Assembly (NCBI RefSeq): GCF_000429525.1
Contig: NZ_AUCA01000002.1
Coordinates: 62,001-126,000 of the forward strand
DNA: 64,000 nucleotides
DNA from: Alicyclobacillus contaminans DSM 17975
GTDB lineage: Bacteria; Bacillota; Bacilli; Alicyclobacillales; Alicyclobacillaceae
Reading direction: 5' to 3'
The translations under genes and the position numbers were made by a program. The notes below the pieces were generated by a model. It worked only from the letters and a program-made list of their open reading frames with translations. It was not told where the DNA came from and ran no database searches. Position 1 is the first letter of the stretch; each line of letters begins with the position of its first letter. Below, in pieces: positions 27,696 to 35,998 of the stretch.

Positions 27696-27853
27696 ATCAC
27701 GGTTGCCAACCTTCACATATTGTGGCAGTCGACTTGGGTAAGCTAGATATGATTCCAGTTTGTTCACCGTTTGTCGACAACTTGCGGCAGGACTGGACCG
27801 AGATGTGTCGAATGCCTCAGAGATACTTGTATTCTTGAAAAGGAGTATCCTGA

Positions 27854-28093
27854 ATGCGCGGTAGGGTATGGCGCACCATCGGGTTTCTGTTCGTGGGTGC
27901 CGTCATCGGTACATTGGCTGGACAGTTGTTGGCGCACCAGTTTCCCGTCTTCGGGCGGGAGACATCGGTTCGGTGGAATCCCAGCGCGGACCTCGGTGTG
28001 GTGAAGTTCTCCCTCGACCTGTTCCTTCGCGTCAACTGGTTGACACTGGCCGGGGCTGTTGCGGGATATTTTGTGCAACGCAAATGGAAGTAA
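27854..28093 (+). CDS. DUF4321 small membrane protein
   Basis: 79 aa with two hydrophobic helices (TIGFLFVGAVIGTLAGQLLA and WLTLAGAVAGYFV) around a short loop containing SADLGVVKFSLDL, the layout of the DUF4321 family found near maf/radC/mreB in spore formers. ATG 27854 follows AAAAGGAG. In Bacillus this interval carries maf, which is not present here. The 158 bp upstream hold no other gene; a weak TTGTGG-N18-TAGATA promoter may lie there. Confidence 0.75.
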   Translation: MRGRVWRTIGFLFVGAVIGTLAGQLLAHQFPVFGRETSVRWNPSADLGVVKFSLDLFLRVNWLTLAGAVAGYFVQRKWK

Positions 28094-28133
28094 CCGGTTG
28101 GGGGCGGGTCCGGGGCCGGGGTGCGGATGCGAA

Positions 28134-28180
28134 GGGTTTTGCGTTCGATGGGTTTTGTGTGCGATGCGTTTTATGTCCAT
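28134..28180 (+). repeat. Degenerate 16-bp tandem repeat before radC
   Basis: Three head-to-tail copies: GGGTTTTGCGTTCGAT (28134-28149), GGGTTTTGTGTGCGAT (28150-28165) and a weaker GCGTTTTATGTCCAT (28166-28180). It follows a GGGG-rich stretch at 28099-28130. Confidence 0.6.
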
Positions 28181-28265
28181 GGAAGTTGTCGCGGATTCGG
28201 TTCCCATCTACCTTGTAAGAAGACACCGGTTCATGGCCGGGGTCACACGTGAGGAGGGGACCCCT

Positions 28266-28949
28266 ATGCATCCACGGACGTCCGCGCTGATTAAGGCGCA
28301 GCAGGCGCCTCGGGAAAGATTGCTGGCCCATGGGCCTGGCGCTCTCCGCGACGATGAATTGCTGGCTGTCATCCTGCAGGCCGGTACCCGGCACACGTCG
28401 GTATTGGAACTGGCGGGCAGGGTGTTGACCCGAACCAATGGATTGATTGGCCTGATGGATACGACCATCGAAGAGTTGGTGGACATTCCTGGAATTGGTT
28501 TGGCGAAGGCGTTGCAAATTGCAGCCGCCATCGAAATGGGTCGGCGGATTGTTCGCAGACCCGCAGGCAAGCGGACGCAGATCCGCTGCGCGGATGACGC
28601 GGCGGACTGGGTGATGGATCGATTGAGGTATTTGAAAAAGGAACATTTTGTTATTCTCCATTTGGACACCAAGCATTGTATACTCGGTGAGGAAACTGTA
28701 TCGATTGGGAGCCTCGACGCTTCCATCGTCCATCCCCGAGAAATCTTCAAGTCAGCCATCAAGAAGAGTGCGTCCGCCATTCTTTGTGTGCACAACCATC
28801 CGAGTGGGGATCCCACGCCGAGTTCGGAGGATATAGCAGTGACGCGAAGGCTTTCAGAAGCCGGAAAGCTGCTTGGAATTGATGTGCTCGACCATATTGT
28901 GGTCGGCGATGGACAATACGTGAGCCTCAAGGCACGGGGGCTCTGTTAA
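28266..28949 (+). CDS. radC: RadC-family JAMM protein
   Basis: RadC/YsxA family. Helix-hairpin-helix region (VDIPGIGLAKALQIAAAIE) followed by the JAMM/MPN metal-binding motif HNHPSGDPTPSSED. Despite the name, a direct DNA-repair role is not established. 227 aa. ATG 28266 is right after GAGGAGGGGA; the open frame reaches back to 28059 over the repeat region, which is not coding in my view. Next to mreB as in most Firmicutes. Confidence 0.92.
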   Translation: MHPRTSALIKAQQAPRERLLAHGPGALRDDELLAVILQAGTRHTSVLELAGRVLTRTNGLIGLMDTTIEELVDIPGIGLAKALQIAAAIEMGRRIVRRPAGKRTQIRCADDAADWVMDRLRYLKKEHFVILHLDTKHCILGEETVSIGSLDASIVHPREIFKSAIKKSASAILCVHNHPSGDPTPSSEDIAVTRRLSEAGKLLGIDVLDHIVVGDGQYVSLKARGLC

Positions 28950-28952
28950 TGT

Positions 28953-28982
28953 TTGCGGGGGGCAGTTCCGCTGGACTAGAAT
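28953..28982 (+). promoter_or_regulatory. Candidate promoter of the mre operon
   Basis: TTGCGG (28953-28958), 18 bp, TAGAAT (28977-28982), directly upstream of mreB. Modest match. Confidence 0.4.
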
Positions 28983-29000
28983 CAGAGAGGAGAAGGCAAT

Positions 29001-30035
29001 ATGTTTTCGGCGAGAGACATGGGTGTTGATCTGGGGACCGCGAATACCTTGGTTTACGTGAAAGGCAAGGGCATTGTGGTGCGTGAACCTTCGGTGGTCG
29101 CGATCCGTACCGATACGGGGGCCATTGAAGCCGTCGGAGAACAGGCCAAACAGATGATTGGCCGTACGCCGGGCAACATTGTTGCGGTTCGGCCGATGAA
29201 GGATGGCGTGATTGCGGATTTTCAAACCACGGCCACCATGCTTCGGTACTTTATCCGCCAAGCGATGAAGACCAAGTCGGCGTGGTCCGGCAAACCGCGC
29301 GTGATGATCAGCGTGCCCTCCGGCATCACGGCCGTGGAGAAGCGGGCTGTCGAGGATGCGGCGGTCGAGGCGGGCGCGAAGCACGCTCAGACCATTGAGG
29401 AACCCATGGCGGCTGCGATTGGCGCCGGCCTGCCCGTGGGAGAACCCACTGGCAGCATGGTGGTGGACATCGGCGGCGGGACGACGGAAGTGGCTATCAT
29501 TTCCCTCGGCGGCATTGTGACCAGCCGGTCGATTCGCGTCGCGGGCGACGAGATTGACGAGGCCATCATTCAGTACATAAAGAAGCAGTACAACCTGATG
29601 ATTGGGGAACGCACAGCCGAGGAAATCAAGACGACCATTGGCAGCGCCATGAAGTCTGCGGAGAACGAAACGATGGACATTCGCGGACGGGACCTCGTCA
29701 CGGGCCTGCCCAAGACGTTTTCCATCAGTTCGGGAGAAATCAGCGAAGCGCTCACGGACACGGTTGGTGCCATCGTCGATGCCGTCAAGGTAACGTTGGA
29801 GAAGTCTCCGCCGGAATTGGCGGCGGACATTATGGACCGCGGGATTGTGCTCACCGGCGGCGGCGCGCTGCTGCGAAATCTGGATCAACTGCTGAGCAAC
29901 GAGACGGGCATGCCGGTGATTGTGGCGGAGAACCCGCTGGATTGCGTGGCGATTGGCACCGGCAAAGCGCTCGACAATTACGACGTCTACCGTCGGCGGC
30001 ACGCCGCGGCGCGCAAAACGCAGAGTCGGGCGTGA
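29001..30035 (+). CDS. mreB: Rod-shape actin-like protein MreB
   Basis: Actin-fold ATPase forming membrane-bound filaments that guide sidewall peptidoglycan synthesis. Phosphate-1 motif [14 protein letters not shown], phosphate-2 [12 protein letters not shown], adenosine motif [15 protein letters not shown]. 344 aa. ATG 29001 follows AGAGAGGAGAAGG. First gene of mreB-mreC-mreD. Confidence 0.98.
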   Translation: MFSARDMGVDLGTANTLVYVKGKGIVVREPSVVAIRTDTGAIEAVGEQAKQMIGRTPGNIVAVRPMKDGVIADFQTTATMLRYFIRQAMKTKSAWSGKPRVMISVPSGITAVEKRAVEDAAVEAGAKHAQTIEEPMAAAIGAGLPVGEPTGSMVVDIGGGTTEVAIISLGGIVTSRSIRVAGDEIDEAIIQYIKKQYNLMIGERTAEEIKTTIGSAMKSAENETMDIRGRDLVTGLPKTFSISSGEISEALTDTVGAIVDAVKVTLEKSPPELAADIMDRGIVLTGGGALLRNLDQLLSNETGMPVIVAENPLDCVAIGTGKALDNYDVYRRRHAAARKTQSRA

Positions 30036-30046
30036 AACAGCGGTGG

Positions 30047-30068
30047 TCGAGCGGGGCGTCCCGCTCGA
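30047..30068 (+). other. Hairpin between mreB and mreC
   Basis: Perfect 9-bp inverted repeat TCGAGCGGG (30047-30055) with 30060-30068, GCGT loop, no T run. It may stabilise the mreB 3' end or attenuate mreCD rather than terminate. Confidence 0.6.
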
Positions 30069-30129
30069 GTTGTGAAGCGGATTGGTGATGCTTGGCTGAT
30101 TTGGCAATGTAGCCGGAAAGGGAAGTGGG

Positions 30130-30993
30130 ATGCGGGTGTCCCGACTGATCACGAATCGACGCTTGTTCATAGTGCTGGCGAGTTTTATCTTGCTGATTGT
30201 CATTGCTGGGCTGACCATTCGAGGGCGGGATCAGCATGTCAGCTGGCCGGAAAAAGTGGTAATGGACGTGGAGAACACGGTTGGCAGTTGGATTTACCGG
30301 CCGGTCAGTCAGCTCACTGCGTTCATCGGGGGCATTCACAGTTTGCACGAAATGTATGTTGAGAATGCTCAACTGAAGGCGGAAATGAAAGATTACAGCG
30401 CCCTGAACGCGAAGCTCCAGGAGGTGGAACAACAGAATCAGCGGTACAGCCAGATGCTCGGATTCAAACAGCAGCACGTCAGCATGAATCTCGTACCGGC
30501 CCATGTGATTGCCCGCAATCCTTCCACCTGGAGCAACGAACTGGTGATTGATGCGGGAACGCGCGATGGGGTGAAAGAGGACATGGCTGTCATTGCTGCG
30601 GACGGCAGCTTGGTCGGGCGGGTGACTGCCGCCGCGACCTTGAGCTCGAAGGTGATGTTGGTGACCGACACCCGCGCCGGGGATGGCGTATCGGCCAAGG
30701 TGCTGAACGGATCGAGTACACCGCCGTTCGGCATGATCACGGGATCGAGCACGGTCAGCGGAAAATTGGAGCTGTCCTTCCTGTCTCCCGTGGAACAGGT
30801 GAAGCCGGGGCAAACCGTGGTGACATCCGGGCTGAGCACCATTTTTCCGCCTGACCTGGTGGTGGGGACGGTCACGAAGGTCATCCCGGGTTTGCAGGGG
30901 CTGACGCAATCGGCCATCGTGACGCCGGCAGCCGACCTGGATTATCTGCAGGAGGTCTTCGTGATACGGCAGCAGTCGGGATCCACGCCATGA
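30130..30993 (+). CDS. mreC: Rod-shape-determining protein MreC
   Basis: Bitopic elongasome protein. N-terminal transmembrane helix (FIVLASFILLIVIAGL), coiled coil (NAQLKAEMKDYSALNAKLQE) and the periplasm-side double beta-barrel domain (VIARNPSTWSNELVIDAGTRDG onward). 287 aa. ATG 30130 follows GGAAAGGGAAG. Its stop overlaps the mreD ATG by 4 bp. Confidence 0.96.
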   Translation: MRVSRLITNRRLFIVLASFILLIVIAGLTIRGRDQHVSWPEKVVMDVENTVGSWIYRPVSQLTAFIGGIHSLHEMYVENAQLKAEMKDYSALNAKLQEVEQQNQRYSQMLGFKQQHVSMNLVPAHVIARNPSTWSNELVIDAGTRDGVKEDMAVIAADGSLVGRVTAAATLSSKVMLVTDTRAGDGVSAKVLNGSSTPPFGMITGSSTVSGKLELSFLSPVEQVKPGQTVVTSGLSTIFPPDLVVGTVTKVIPGLQGLTQSAIVTPAADLDYLQEVFVIRQQSGSTP

Positions 30994-31508
30994 AGAATGT
31001 GATCGCGTTTCTGTTCCTGTGGCTGGGTTTAATTATTCAGTCCACGTTGTTTCAGGTACCGCCGATTCGCCTGATCCAACCGAATTTTGTACTGGTCCTG
31101 CTCGTCCTGACAGCGGTCACTCGCGGAGCGCGGGTCGCCCTGGTGCTCGGTGTCGTTGTTGGGTTTATTCAAGACGTGGATTACGGGTCCTTTCTTGGAT
31201 TGAACGCGTTTGTCTACGGCTTGATTGGCTATTTCGCAGCCGCTGTGGTCGCCCAGTTCATGCAGAGAAATGTGCCTCTGACGATGTTGGTGACGGTGGT
31301 CTGCACCTTCGTGCAGAACTGGCTGTCCTACGGACTGACCCGATTGTTTGATATCACAGCGTATTCGGCGCATGCGGTCCTCTCCTTCGCCCTGGAACAG
31401 ATGGTAATAAACGGCGTGCTGCTGCTGTTTCTCTATCCGCTGGCGATGCGGACGCTCGTGGACAGAGGTCAGAAACGGTATCGAGAGTCGGACTCGGACA
31501 TGATCTGA
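30990..31508 (+). CDS. mreD: Rod-shape-determining protein MreD
   Basis: Multi-helix membrane partner of MreC; 172 aa with five to six hydrophobic segments, beginning NVIAFLFLWLGLIIQSTLF, and the family-like GFIQDVDYGSFLGLNAFVYG region. Translationally coupled to mreC through ATGA. Confidence 0.93.
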   Translation: MKNVIAFLFLWLGLIIQSTLFQVPPIRLIQPNFVLVLLVLTAVTRGARVALVLGVVVGFIQDVDYGSFLGLNAFVYGLIGYFAAAVVAQFMQRNVPLTMLVTVVCTFVQNWLSYGLTRLFDITAYSAHAVLSFALEQMVINGVLLLFLYPLAMRTLVDRGQKRYRESDSDMI

Positions 31509-31512
31509 GACA

Positions 31513-31534
31513 TCCCCCAGACTGGGGAATTTTT
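31513..31534 (+). terminator. Possible terminator after mreD
   Basis: TCCCCCA (31513-31519) can pair with TGGGGA (31523-31528) with one bulge; ATTTTT follows. The stem is short. Confidence 0.5.
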
Positions 31535-31640
31535 CATCATTGGTGCAGGAAATGGGCGCCGATGCAGCGAATATTGTTTGCCGGGCGTTGATTTGACGCG
31601 AACTGAGACACGGACGTACGTGTTGCTGGAGGGAGCCGGA

Positions 31641-32342
31641 TTGGCCGTCTTAGACAATGCAACTCAGAGACCGGAAGTCAGGCCACCGGTGTCGGTGAAA
31701 GGCGTCAATGACGGGCTGCTGTTTCTTCTCGACGAACAGTGCGCACATGAAGTGCTGCGGGCATTTCTGCAGGAATTGTTGTTTGACAACCCGTCACCGT
31801 TATTGTCCGGGCCACAGATCAACGTGTCCGTGGACTACGGCCAGCGAGAAATGACACCGGAGCAAAACATTGAACTCATGCGGTTATTCTTACAGAAGGA
31901 AAATTTCACAATAAGAGAATGGAGTTCTCGTACCATGGCGAGGCAGGCGTTGTTTGCCAAGCCGCAGCGGAACGCGCGGCCGCAGTACATCCATCGCGGT
32001 ACGGTGCGAGCGGGCCAACAGGTGTATTACGATGGAGACGTGGTGGTGGTCGGTGACGTGAATCCTGGCGGCGAAATTGCCGCGACAGGGGATATTTTTG
32101 TGTTCGGACGACTGCGGGGGATTGCGCACGCCGGGGTTCGCGGCAACACCCAATCCATCATCGCGGCGGCGGAGTTTTCGCCGATGCAATTGCGGATTGC
32201 CGGAACGCTGACGCGCGTTCCGGAGGCCAGGGGTCAAGCGCAGAGCGCGTTTATGGAGTTCGCCTACCTGTGCGAAGAGGGCATGGCCGTGGACAAGTTG
32301 CAGTACCTGTTTGCCATCCGGCCGAAGAAGGTCGGTCATTGA
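31641..32342 (+). CDS. minC: Septum-site-determining protein MinC
   Basis: FtsZ polymerisation inhibitor, positioned by MinD. The N-terminal MinC_N-like region (PPVSVKGVNDGLLFLLDE) and the C-terminal beta-helix (IHRGTVRAGQQVYYDGDVVVVGDVNPGGEI) are clear. I start it at TTG 31641 because GGAGGGAG lies 5 nt upstream and translation there gives a normal length of 233 aa; the in-frame start at 31578 has no ribosome-binding site. Confidence 0.93.
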   Translation: MAVLDNATQRPEVRPPVSVKGVNDGLLFLLDEQCAHEVLRAFLQELLFDNPSPLLSGPQINVSVDYGQREMTPEQNIELMRLFLQKENFTIREWSSRTMARQALFAKPQRNARPQYIHRGTVRAGQQVYYDGDVVVVGDVNPGGEIAATGDIFVFGRLRGIAHAGVRGNTQSIIAAAEFSPMQLRIAGTLTRVPEARGQAQSAFMEFAYLCEEGMAVDKLQYLFAIRPKKVGH

Positions 32343-32372
32343 CAGCTGAGCAAGGCATTTGGGGGGAGCGCC

Positions 32373-33170
32373 ATGGGGACCGCCATCGTGGTTACATCGG
32401 GTAAAGGCGGTGTAGGAAAGACCACGTCGACCGCGAATATCGGTACGGCGTTGGCGTTGTTGGGGAAAAGCGTATGTCTTATTGACGCGGACATCGGGTT
32501 GAGAAACCTCGATGTGGTCATGGGTCTTGAGAACCGAATCATCTACGATATTGTGGATGTCGCGAACGGCGAGTGCCGACTGGAGCAAGCGCTCATCAAA
32601 GACAAACGATTCGAACGGCTCATGGTGTTGCCGGCATCTCAGACGAAAGATAAAACCGCGTTGCAGCCAGGCGCTGTGCGGAAGATTGTACAGAATTTGA
32701 AAGCGCAGTTCGACTTCGTATTCATCGACTGTCCGGCGGGCATTGAGCACGGGTTTCGGGTGGCCGTGGCGGGGGCGGATCAGGCGATTGTGGTGACCAC
32801 GCCGGAAACGGCCTCCGTGCGCGATGCGGATCGCGTCATTGGTTTGCTGGAACAGGAAGATCTGCAGTCCCCCAAGTTGGTCATCAACCGGATTCGGCCC
32901 CGAATGGTCAAAGAAGGAGACATGTTGGACGTCGACGAAATCGTGCAGGTTCTGGCGATTGATCTCCTCGGCGTGGTACCGGACGACGAAGTGGTGATCA
33001 AGAACAATATCAAAGGCGAGCCCACCGTGATGCGGCCGGACACCAAGGCGGCGATGGCGTATCGAAACATCGCCCGGAGAATCCTGGGTGACTCGGTTCC
33101 GCTGATGCCATTGGATGACCAGCCCGGGTTTTGGTCCCGGGTGAGGCGGTTGATGGGCGGCAAGCGATAA
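32373..33170 (+). CDS. minD: Septum-site-determining ATPase MinD
   Basis: Membrane-cycling deviant-Walker ATPase that recruits MinC. Deviant Walker A SGKGGVGKTTSTANIG near residue 9; switch DCPAGIEHGF; a C-terminal membrane-targeting amphipathic helix (GFWSRVRRLMGGKR). 265 aa. ATG 32373 follows GGGGGGAG. Next to minC as usual; the topological partner (DivIVA/MinJ or MinE) is not in the window. Confidence 0.97.
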   Translation: MGTAIVVTSGKGGVGKTTSTANIGTALALLGKSVCLIDADIGLRNLDVVMGLENRIIYDIVDVANGECRLEQALIKDKRFERLMVLPASQTKDKTALQPGAVRKIVQNLKAQFDFVFIDCPAGIEHGFRVAVAGADQAIVVTTPETASVRDADRVIGLLEQEDLQSPKLVINRIRPRMVKEGDMLDVDEIVQVLAIDLLGVVPDDEVVIKNNIKGEPTVMRPDTKAAMAYRNIARRILGDSVPLMPLDDQPGFWSRVRRLMGGKR

Positions 33171-33181
33171 GTCTCCGTAGG

Positions 33182-33217
33182 CGCCGGGCAATCTGACGAG
33201 GTTCAGTTTGTCCGGCG
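33182..33217 (+). other. Long hairpin after minD
   Basis: CGCCGGGCAA (33182-33191) pairs with TTGTCCGGCG (33208-33217) with one wobble; an inner CTGA/TCAG step extends it. There is no real T run, so it may be a weak terminator or processing site. Confidence 0.5.
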
Positions 33218-33221
33218 TTCG

Positions 33222-33249
33222 TCATACTTGTCCCCACCGCGCATACCTT
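33222..33249 (+). promoter_or_regulatory. Sigma-E-like promoter of spoIVFA-spoIVFB
   Basis: TCATACT (33222-33228), 13 bp, CATACCTT (33242-33249); ATA-to-CATA distance 15 bp, one shorter than the two best sites in this window. spoIVF is a sigma-E operon in B. subtilis. Confidence 0.6.
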
Positions 33250-33282
33250 GTAGTGACATGGTCACTGCAAAGGGGGATGGAG

Positions 33283-34266
33283 ATGGCTCGGTTTGGACGC
33301 AGCAAGCGAGTTTTCAAGGCGATGCAGGGGAGCCTGCGGAGGACGCCTCCGTCGAACTATGAATGGGACGATGCGCCGAAGGAGGACAATGCGTCCGGTG
33401 CCAATCCGGGACTTTTGCACCTTTCAGAAGGCGTTCAGGCCGCGAGCGCTGAGGCGTCCGCACAGGCCATCTCGAAGTCGCCGGACAGAAATACCTCATC
33501 GGCGCGGTGGTTGAGCGAGTCCGTTTCTCCCTATGGATTTTCCGACGATGATGGAACCCTGAAACAGATAGATCGGCACGCATGGCAGCGGGCATTTGGC
33601 GGAGGCCAACGGAAGCGGTTCGTGGCTCAGCAGAACGGACGTTGGCAGTCTGGCTCCGGCGGAAGTTCGAGCGGAACATCGTCCGTTGGCGGCGGCACCT
33701 GGCTGCTGCAGGCGGTGGCGGCCGCCGTGTTGGTGGCGGCGGGCGTCTATGCGAATCGGGTTCCGGATACACCGCTGTCGCAGACGTTGCAGAGCGCGTA
33801 TCGATTCGCCTTCGCCACGGACTACTCTGGACGGGCGCTTCCACTGTTGGAGTCCGTCCTAGCACGCGTGCATGTGTCCGTGCCCATCCTGAGTCGCGCG
33901 GGCGCCATTCAACTGCATGTGCCGTTGGTCGGGCAAATTGCCACGGACTACAGCGCTTCGCATCCAGAGATGATCATCACAGGAACGGCCAATGAACCGG
34001 TGCTCGCCGCCGGGGCAGGCACGGTCACGTCGGTGTCCGGGGGCAAAGGAAACTATACGGTGGTCATTGATCATGGTGGCATTGGGATCACCACATACGG
34101 CGGTCTGGGAACGGTGTCCGTCAGTTCGGGCCAGGCGGTGAGTGTGGGTGAGGCCATCGGGCGTTTGTCCAATACCGCGCATCCGCAGCTGCGCTTCGCC
34201 CTGCAGCGCGACGGTCACTACGAAAATCCACACGACGTCATTGTGTTCTCCGGCGAGAACGCATGA
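33283..34266 (+). CDS. spoIVFA: Stage IV sporulation protein FA (LytM/M23-like)
   Basis: Forespore-outer-membrane protein that holds and inhibits the SpoIVFB protease until the SpoIVB signal arrives. 327 aa: a long polar N-terminal cytoplasmic part, one transmembrane helix (LLQAVAAAVLVAAGVYA) and an extracytoplasmic LytM-like domain (ITGTANEPVLAAGAGTVTSV ... VVIDHGGIGITTYGGLG ... HPQLRFALQ). The M23 metal ligands are largely missing (GGLG for GHLS, HPQLRF for HLHFE), so it is probably not a peptidase. ATG 33283 fits the AGGGGG site better than ATG 33277. Overlaps spoIVFB by 4 bp. Confidence 0.85.
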   Translation: MARFGRSKRVFKAMQGSLRRTPPSNYEWDDAPKEDNASGANPGLLHLSEGVQAASAEASAQAISKSPDRNTSSARWLSESVSPYGFSDDDGTLKQIDRHAWQRAFGGGQRKRFVAQQNGRWQSGSGGSSSGTSSVGGGTWLLQAVAAAVLVAAGVYANRVPDTPLSQTLQSAYRFAFATDYSGRALPLLESVLARVHVSVPILSRAGAIQLHVPLVGQIATDYSASHPEMIITGTANEPVLAAGAGTVTSVSGGKGNYTVVIDHGGIGITTYGGLGTVSVSSGQAVSVGEAIGRLSNTAHPQLRFALQRDGHYENPHDVIVFSGENA

Positions 34267-35171
34267 GACAACGGCTGCACTGGCTCGCCCTGGGCCGTGC
34301 GCGCGGGCTGGCAACGGGGCGGATTCGGATCCACCCGTTTTTTTTGCTGCTGTTCGCAGCGGCGGCCGCATTCGGAATGTGGCGGGAAGTTATGTTGCTG
34401 TTTTTGTTGGTGATGCTGCATGAACTCGGGCACGCGGCGATGGCGGATCACCTGGGATATGTGGTGGAGGAAGTGTCGTTGCTGCCCTTCGGCGGCGTGG
34501 CCAAGCTGGGGTACGGTTCGCTGGGCTTTCGACCGCGGCACGAGGCGCTGATTGCCGTGGCCGGCCCGTTGGTCAATGTGGCGCTCAGTGCGCTGGCGTT
34601 TGGAATGCACGCATTGGGATGGTGGACGCACGCGTTCTACATTCAGGTGGTGGAATTGAATCTGTGGATTGTCGTTTTCAACCTGTTGCCTGGCTTGCCC
34701 CTGGACGGCGGACGCGTGCTGCGGGCTGCCAGAAGTCGGACGATTGGCTACGAGCAGGCGACGCGGGAGGCGTACCAAGTGGCCATCTGGATTGCGGTGG
34801 TATTGCTGTGTGCGGGTGCACTGTCCTTGTGGGTGGGCTATCCTCACCTCGGCATGGTGATTCTGGGCTTGTTTCTGTTGACGTCCGCCTTCGTCGGACG
34901 GAGAGATACCGGTATGGACACCATTCGCTTTTTGGACGCGAAGCGGAAAGCGGGACCGAGCCCAGAGCCGGTGCGCGCGTTGGCCGTTCCGGCGACCGCG
35001 ACCGTCCGTGACGTGGTTCGGCAGTTTGCGCCGGATCGCTACCATATGGTGTACATCCGCGACGAAGAGGGCGTCGTCCGGGCGGTGGTGGAAGAAGACG
35101 AACTGATTGACGCGGTGTTTGCAGGCGAATACCTGGTCAAAATGGAGGCGTGGCTGCACCGCGAGCGTTGA
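34263..35171 (+). CDS. spoIVFB: Stage IV sporulation protein FB, intramembrane pro-sigma-K protease
   Basis: Site-2-protease family (M50B) enzyme that cleaves pro-sigma-K in the mother-cell membrane around the forespore. The zinc motif is HELGH at residues 53-57; the third ligand Asp lies in LLPGLPLDGGRVLRA. About six transmembrane helices, then a C-terminal CBS-like domain (TVRDVVRQFAPDRYHMVYIRDEEG), as in the Bacillus enzyme. 302 aa. Coupled to spoIVFA by ATGA overlap. Confidence 0.94.
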   Translation: MRQRLHWLALGRARGLATGRIRIHPFFLLLFAAAAAFGMWREVMLLFLLVMLHELGHAAMADHLGYVVEEVSLLPFGGVAKLGYGSLGFRPRHEALIAVAGPLVNVALSALAFGMHALGWWTHAFYIQVVELNLWIVVFNLLPGLPLDGGRVLRAARSRTIGYEQATREAYQVAIWIAVVLLCAGALSLWVGYPHLGMVILGLFLLTSAFVGRRDTGMDTIRFLDAKRKAGPSPEPVRALAVPATATVRDVVRQFAPDRYHMVYIRDEEGVVRAVVEEDELIDAVFAGEYLVKMEAWLHRER

Positions 35172-35177
35172 CCGGTA

Positions 35178-35206
35178 TTGAGTTTTTTCCGCCATCGTGG
35201 TAGCAT
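35178..35206 (+). promoter_or_regulatory. Sigma-A promoter of rplU-prp-rpmA
   Basis: TTGAGT (35178-35183), 17 bp, TAGCAT (35201-35206). The transcript would begin near 35213. Confidence 0.6.
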
Positions 35207-35212
35207 ACAGGT

Positions 35213-35333
35213 TGTATGTCTCAAGGATGGGCAACTGTCTTTGTGATGCACTTCAACCGCTTGGTTTGAGGCTCGAAATCTCGGAAATTCGAGTGCCTTG
35301 AACAGCGAGTCTAGGTCAGGGAGCGAGACGAAC
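35213..35333 (+). promoter_or_regulatory. Structured leader of the L21-L27 operon
   Basis: A 120-nt untranslated leader with nested pairings: TCAAGG (35221-35226) with CCTTGA (35296-35301) and an inner hairpin CTCGAA (35272-35277) with TTCGAG (35288-35293). Firmicute rplU genes carry an L21 leader thought to mediate autoregulation; I see a structured leader in that place but cannot score the consensus. Confidence 0.6.
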
Positions 35334-35645
35334 ATGTACGCAATTGTTGAAACGGGCGGCAAGCAGTACAAAGTTGCCCAGGGCGACGTCATTACCGTGG
35401 AGAAGTTGAACGCAGAAGTCGGTGCGGCGGTCACTCTGGACAAGGTGTTCTTGGTCAGTGGGGACAATGGCGTGAACGTGGGAACGCCGACGATTGCCGG
35501 CGCCAAGGTCACCGCGACCGTCGTGGAACACGGCAAAGCTAAAAAGATTGTTGTGTTCAAGTACAAGGCGAAGAAGAATTATCACAAAAAGCAGGGTCAC
35601 CGTCAACCGTACACCAAGCTGAAGATTGAATCCATCGAAGCGTAA
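35334..35645 (+). CDS. rplU: 50S ribosomal protein L21
   Basis: 103 aa, full family length; starts [18 protein letters not shown] and ends in the basic [19 protein letters not shown] signature. Binds 23S rRNA near the L20 site. ATG 35334 follows GGGAGCGAG at an acceptable distance. Confidence 0.98.
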   Translation: MYAIVETGGKQYKVAQGDVITVEKLNAEVGAAVTLDKVFLVSGDNGVNVGTPTIAGAKVTATVVEHGKAKKIVVFKYKAKKNYHKKQGHRQPYTKLKIESIEA

Positions 35646-35656
35646 GGGTTGCCGCG

Positions 35657-35992
35657 GTGATTTTGGTTGAAGTATTCGTGGACGGCGATGTCATTCGCCG
35701 AGTGCATGCGACCGGCCACGCGGAGTACGCGGAGCCGGGGGCAGATATTGTGTGTTCGGCGGTGAGCATCCTGCTCTACAATGCGGTGAACAGCTGCGAA
35801 GCGCTGTTGGGCGTGGCGTTGGAAGCATCCGACGCGGATGATCCGTTTGTCATCGAGGTGCCCCAGCCACAATTGGCGAACGACGGCGTCCAGTTGCTGC
35901 TGCGCAGCATGGAATTTGGACTCCGGCAAGTTGCGGAGCAATACCCGGAGTACGTGGTTGTGAAGACGCAGTCCTACAGATTGAAGGAGTGA
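35657..35992 (+). CDS. prp: Ribosomal-processing cysteine protease Prp
   Basis: Cleaves the N-terminal extension of ribosomal protein L27. 111 aa; catalytic His21 in HATGHAEYAEPG and Cys33 in GADIVCSAVSILL match the Prp motif. GTG 35657. It lies between rplU and rpmA, and L27 encoded next has the substrate sequence, so enzyme and substrate are adjacent. The older name is ysxB. Confidence 0.95.
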   Translation: MILVEVFVDGDVIRRVHATGHAEYAEPGADIVCSAVSILLYNAVNSCEALLGVALEASDADDPFVIEVPQPQLANDGVQLLLRSMEFGLRQVAEQYPEYVVVKTQSYRLKE

Positions 35993-35998
35993 ACGAAC

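Noticed and set aside
28059-28265. Upstream extension of RadC
   Set aside because: It covers the G-run/tandem repeat tract and the DUF4321 stop; ATG 28266 follows GAGGAGGGGA.
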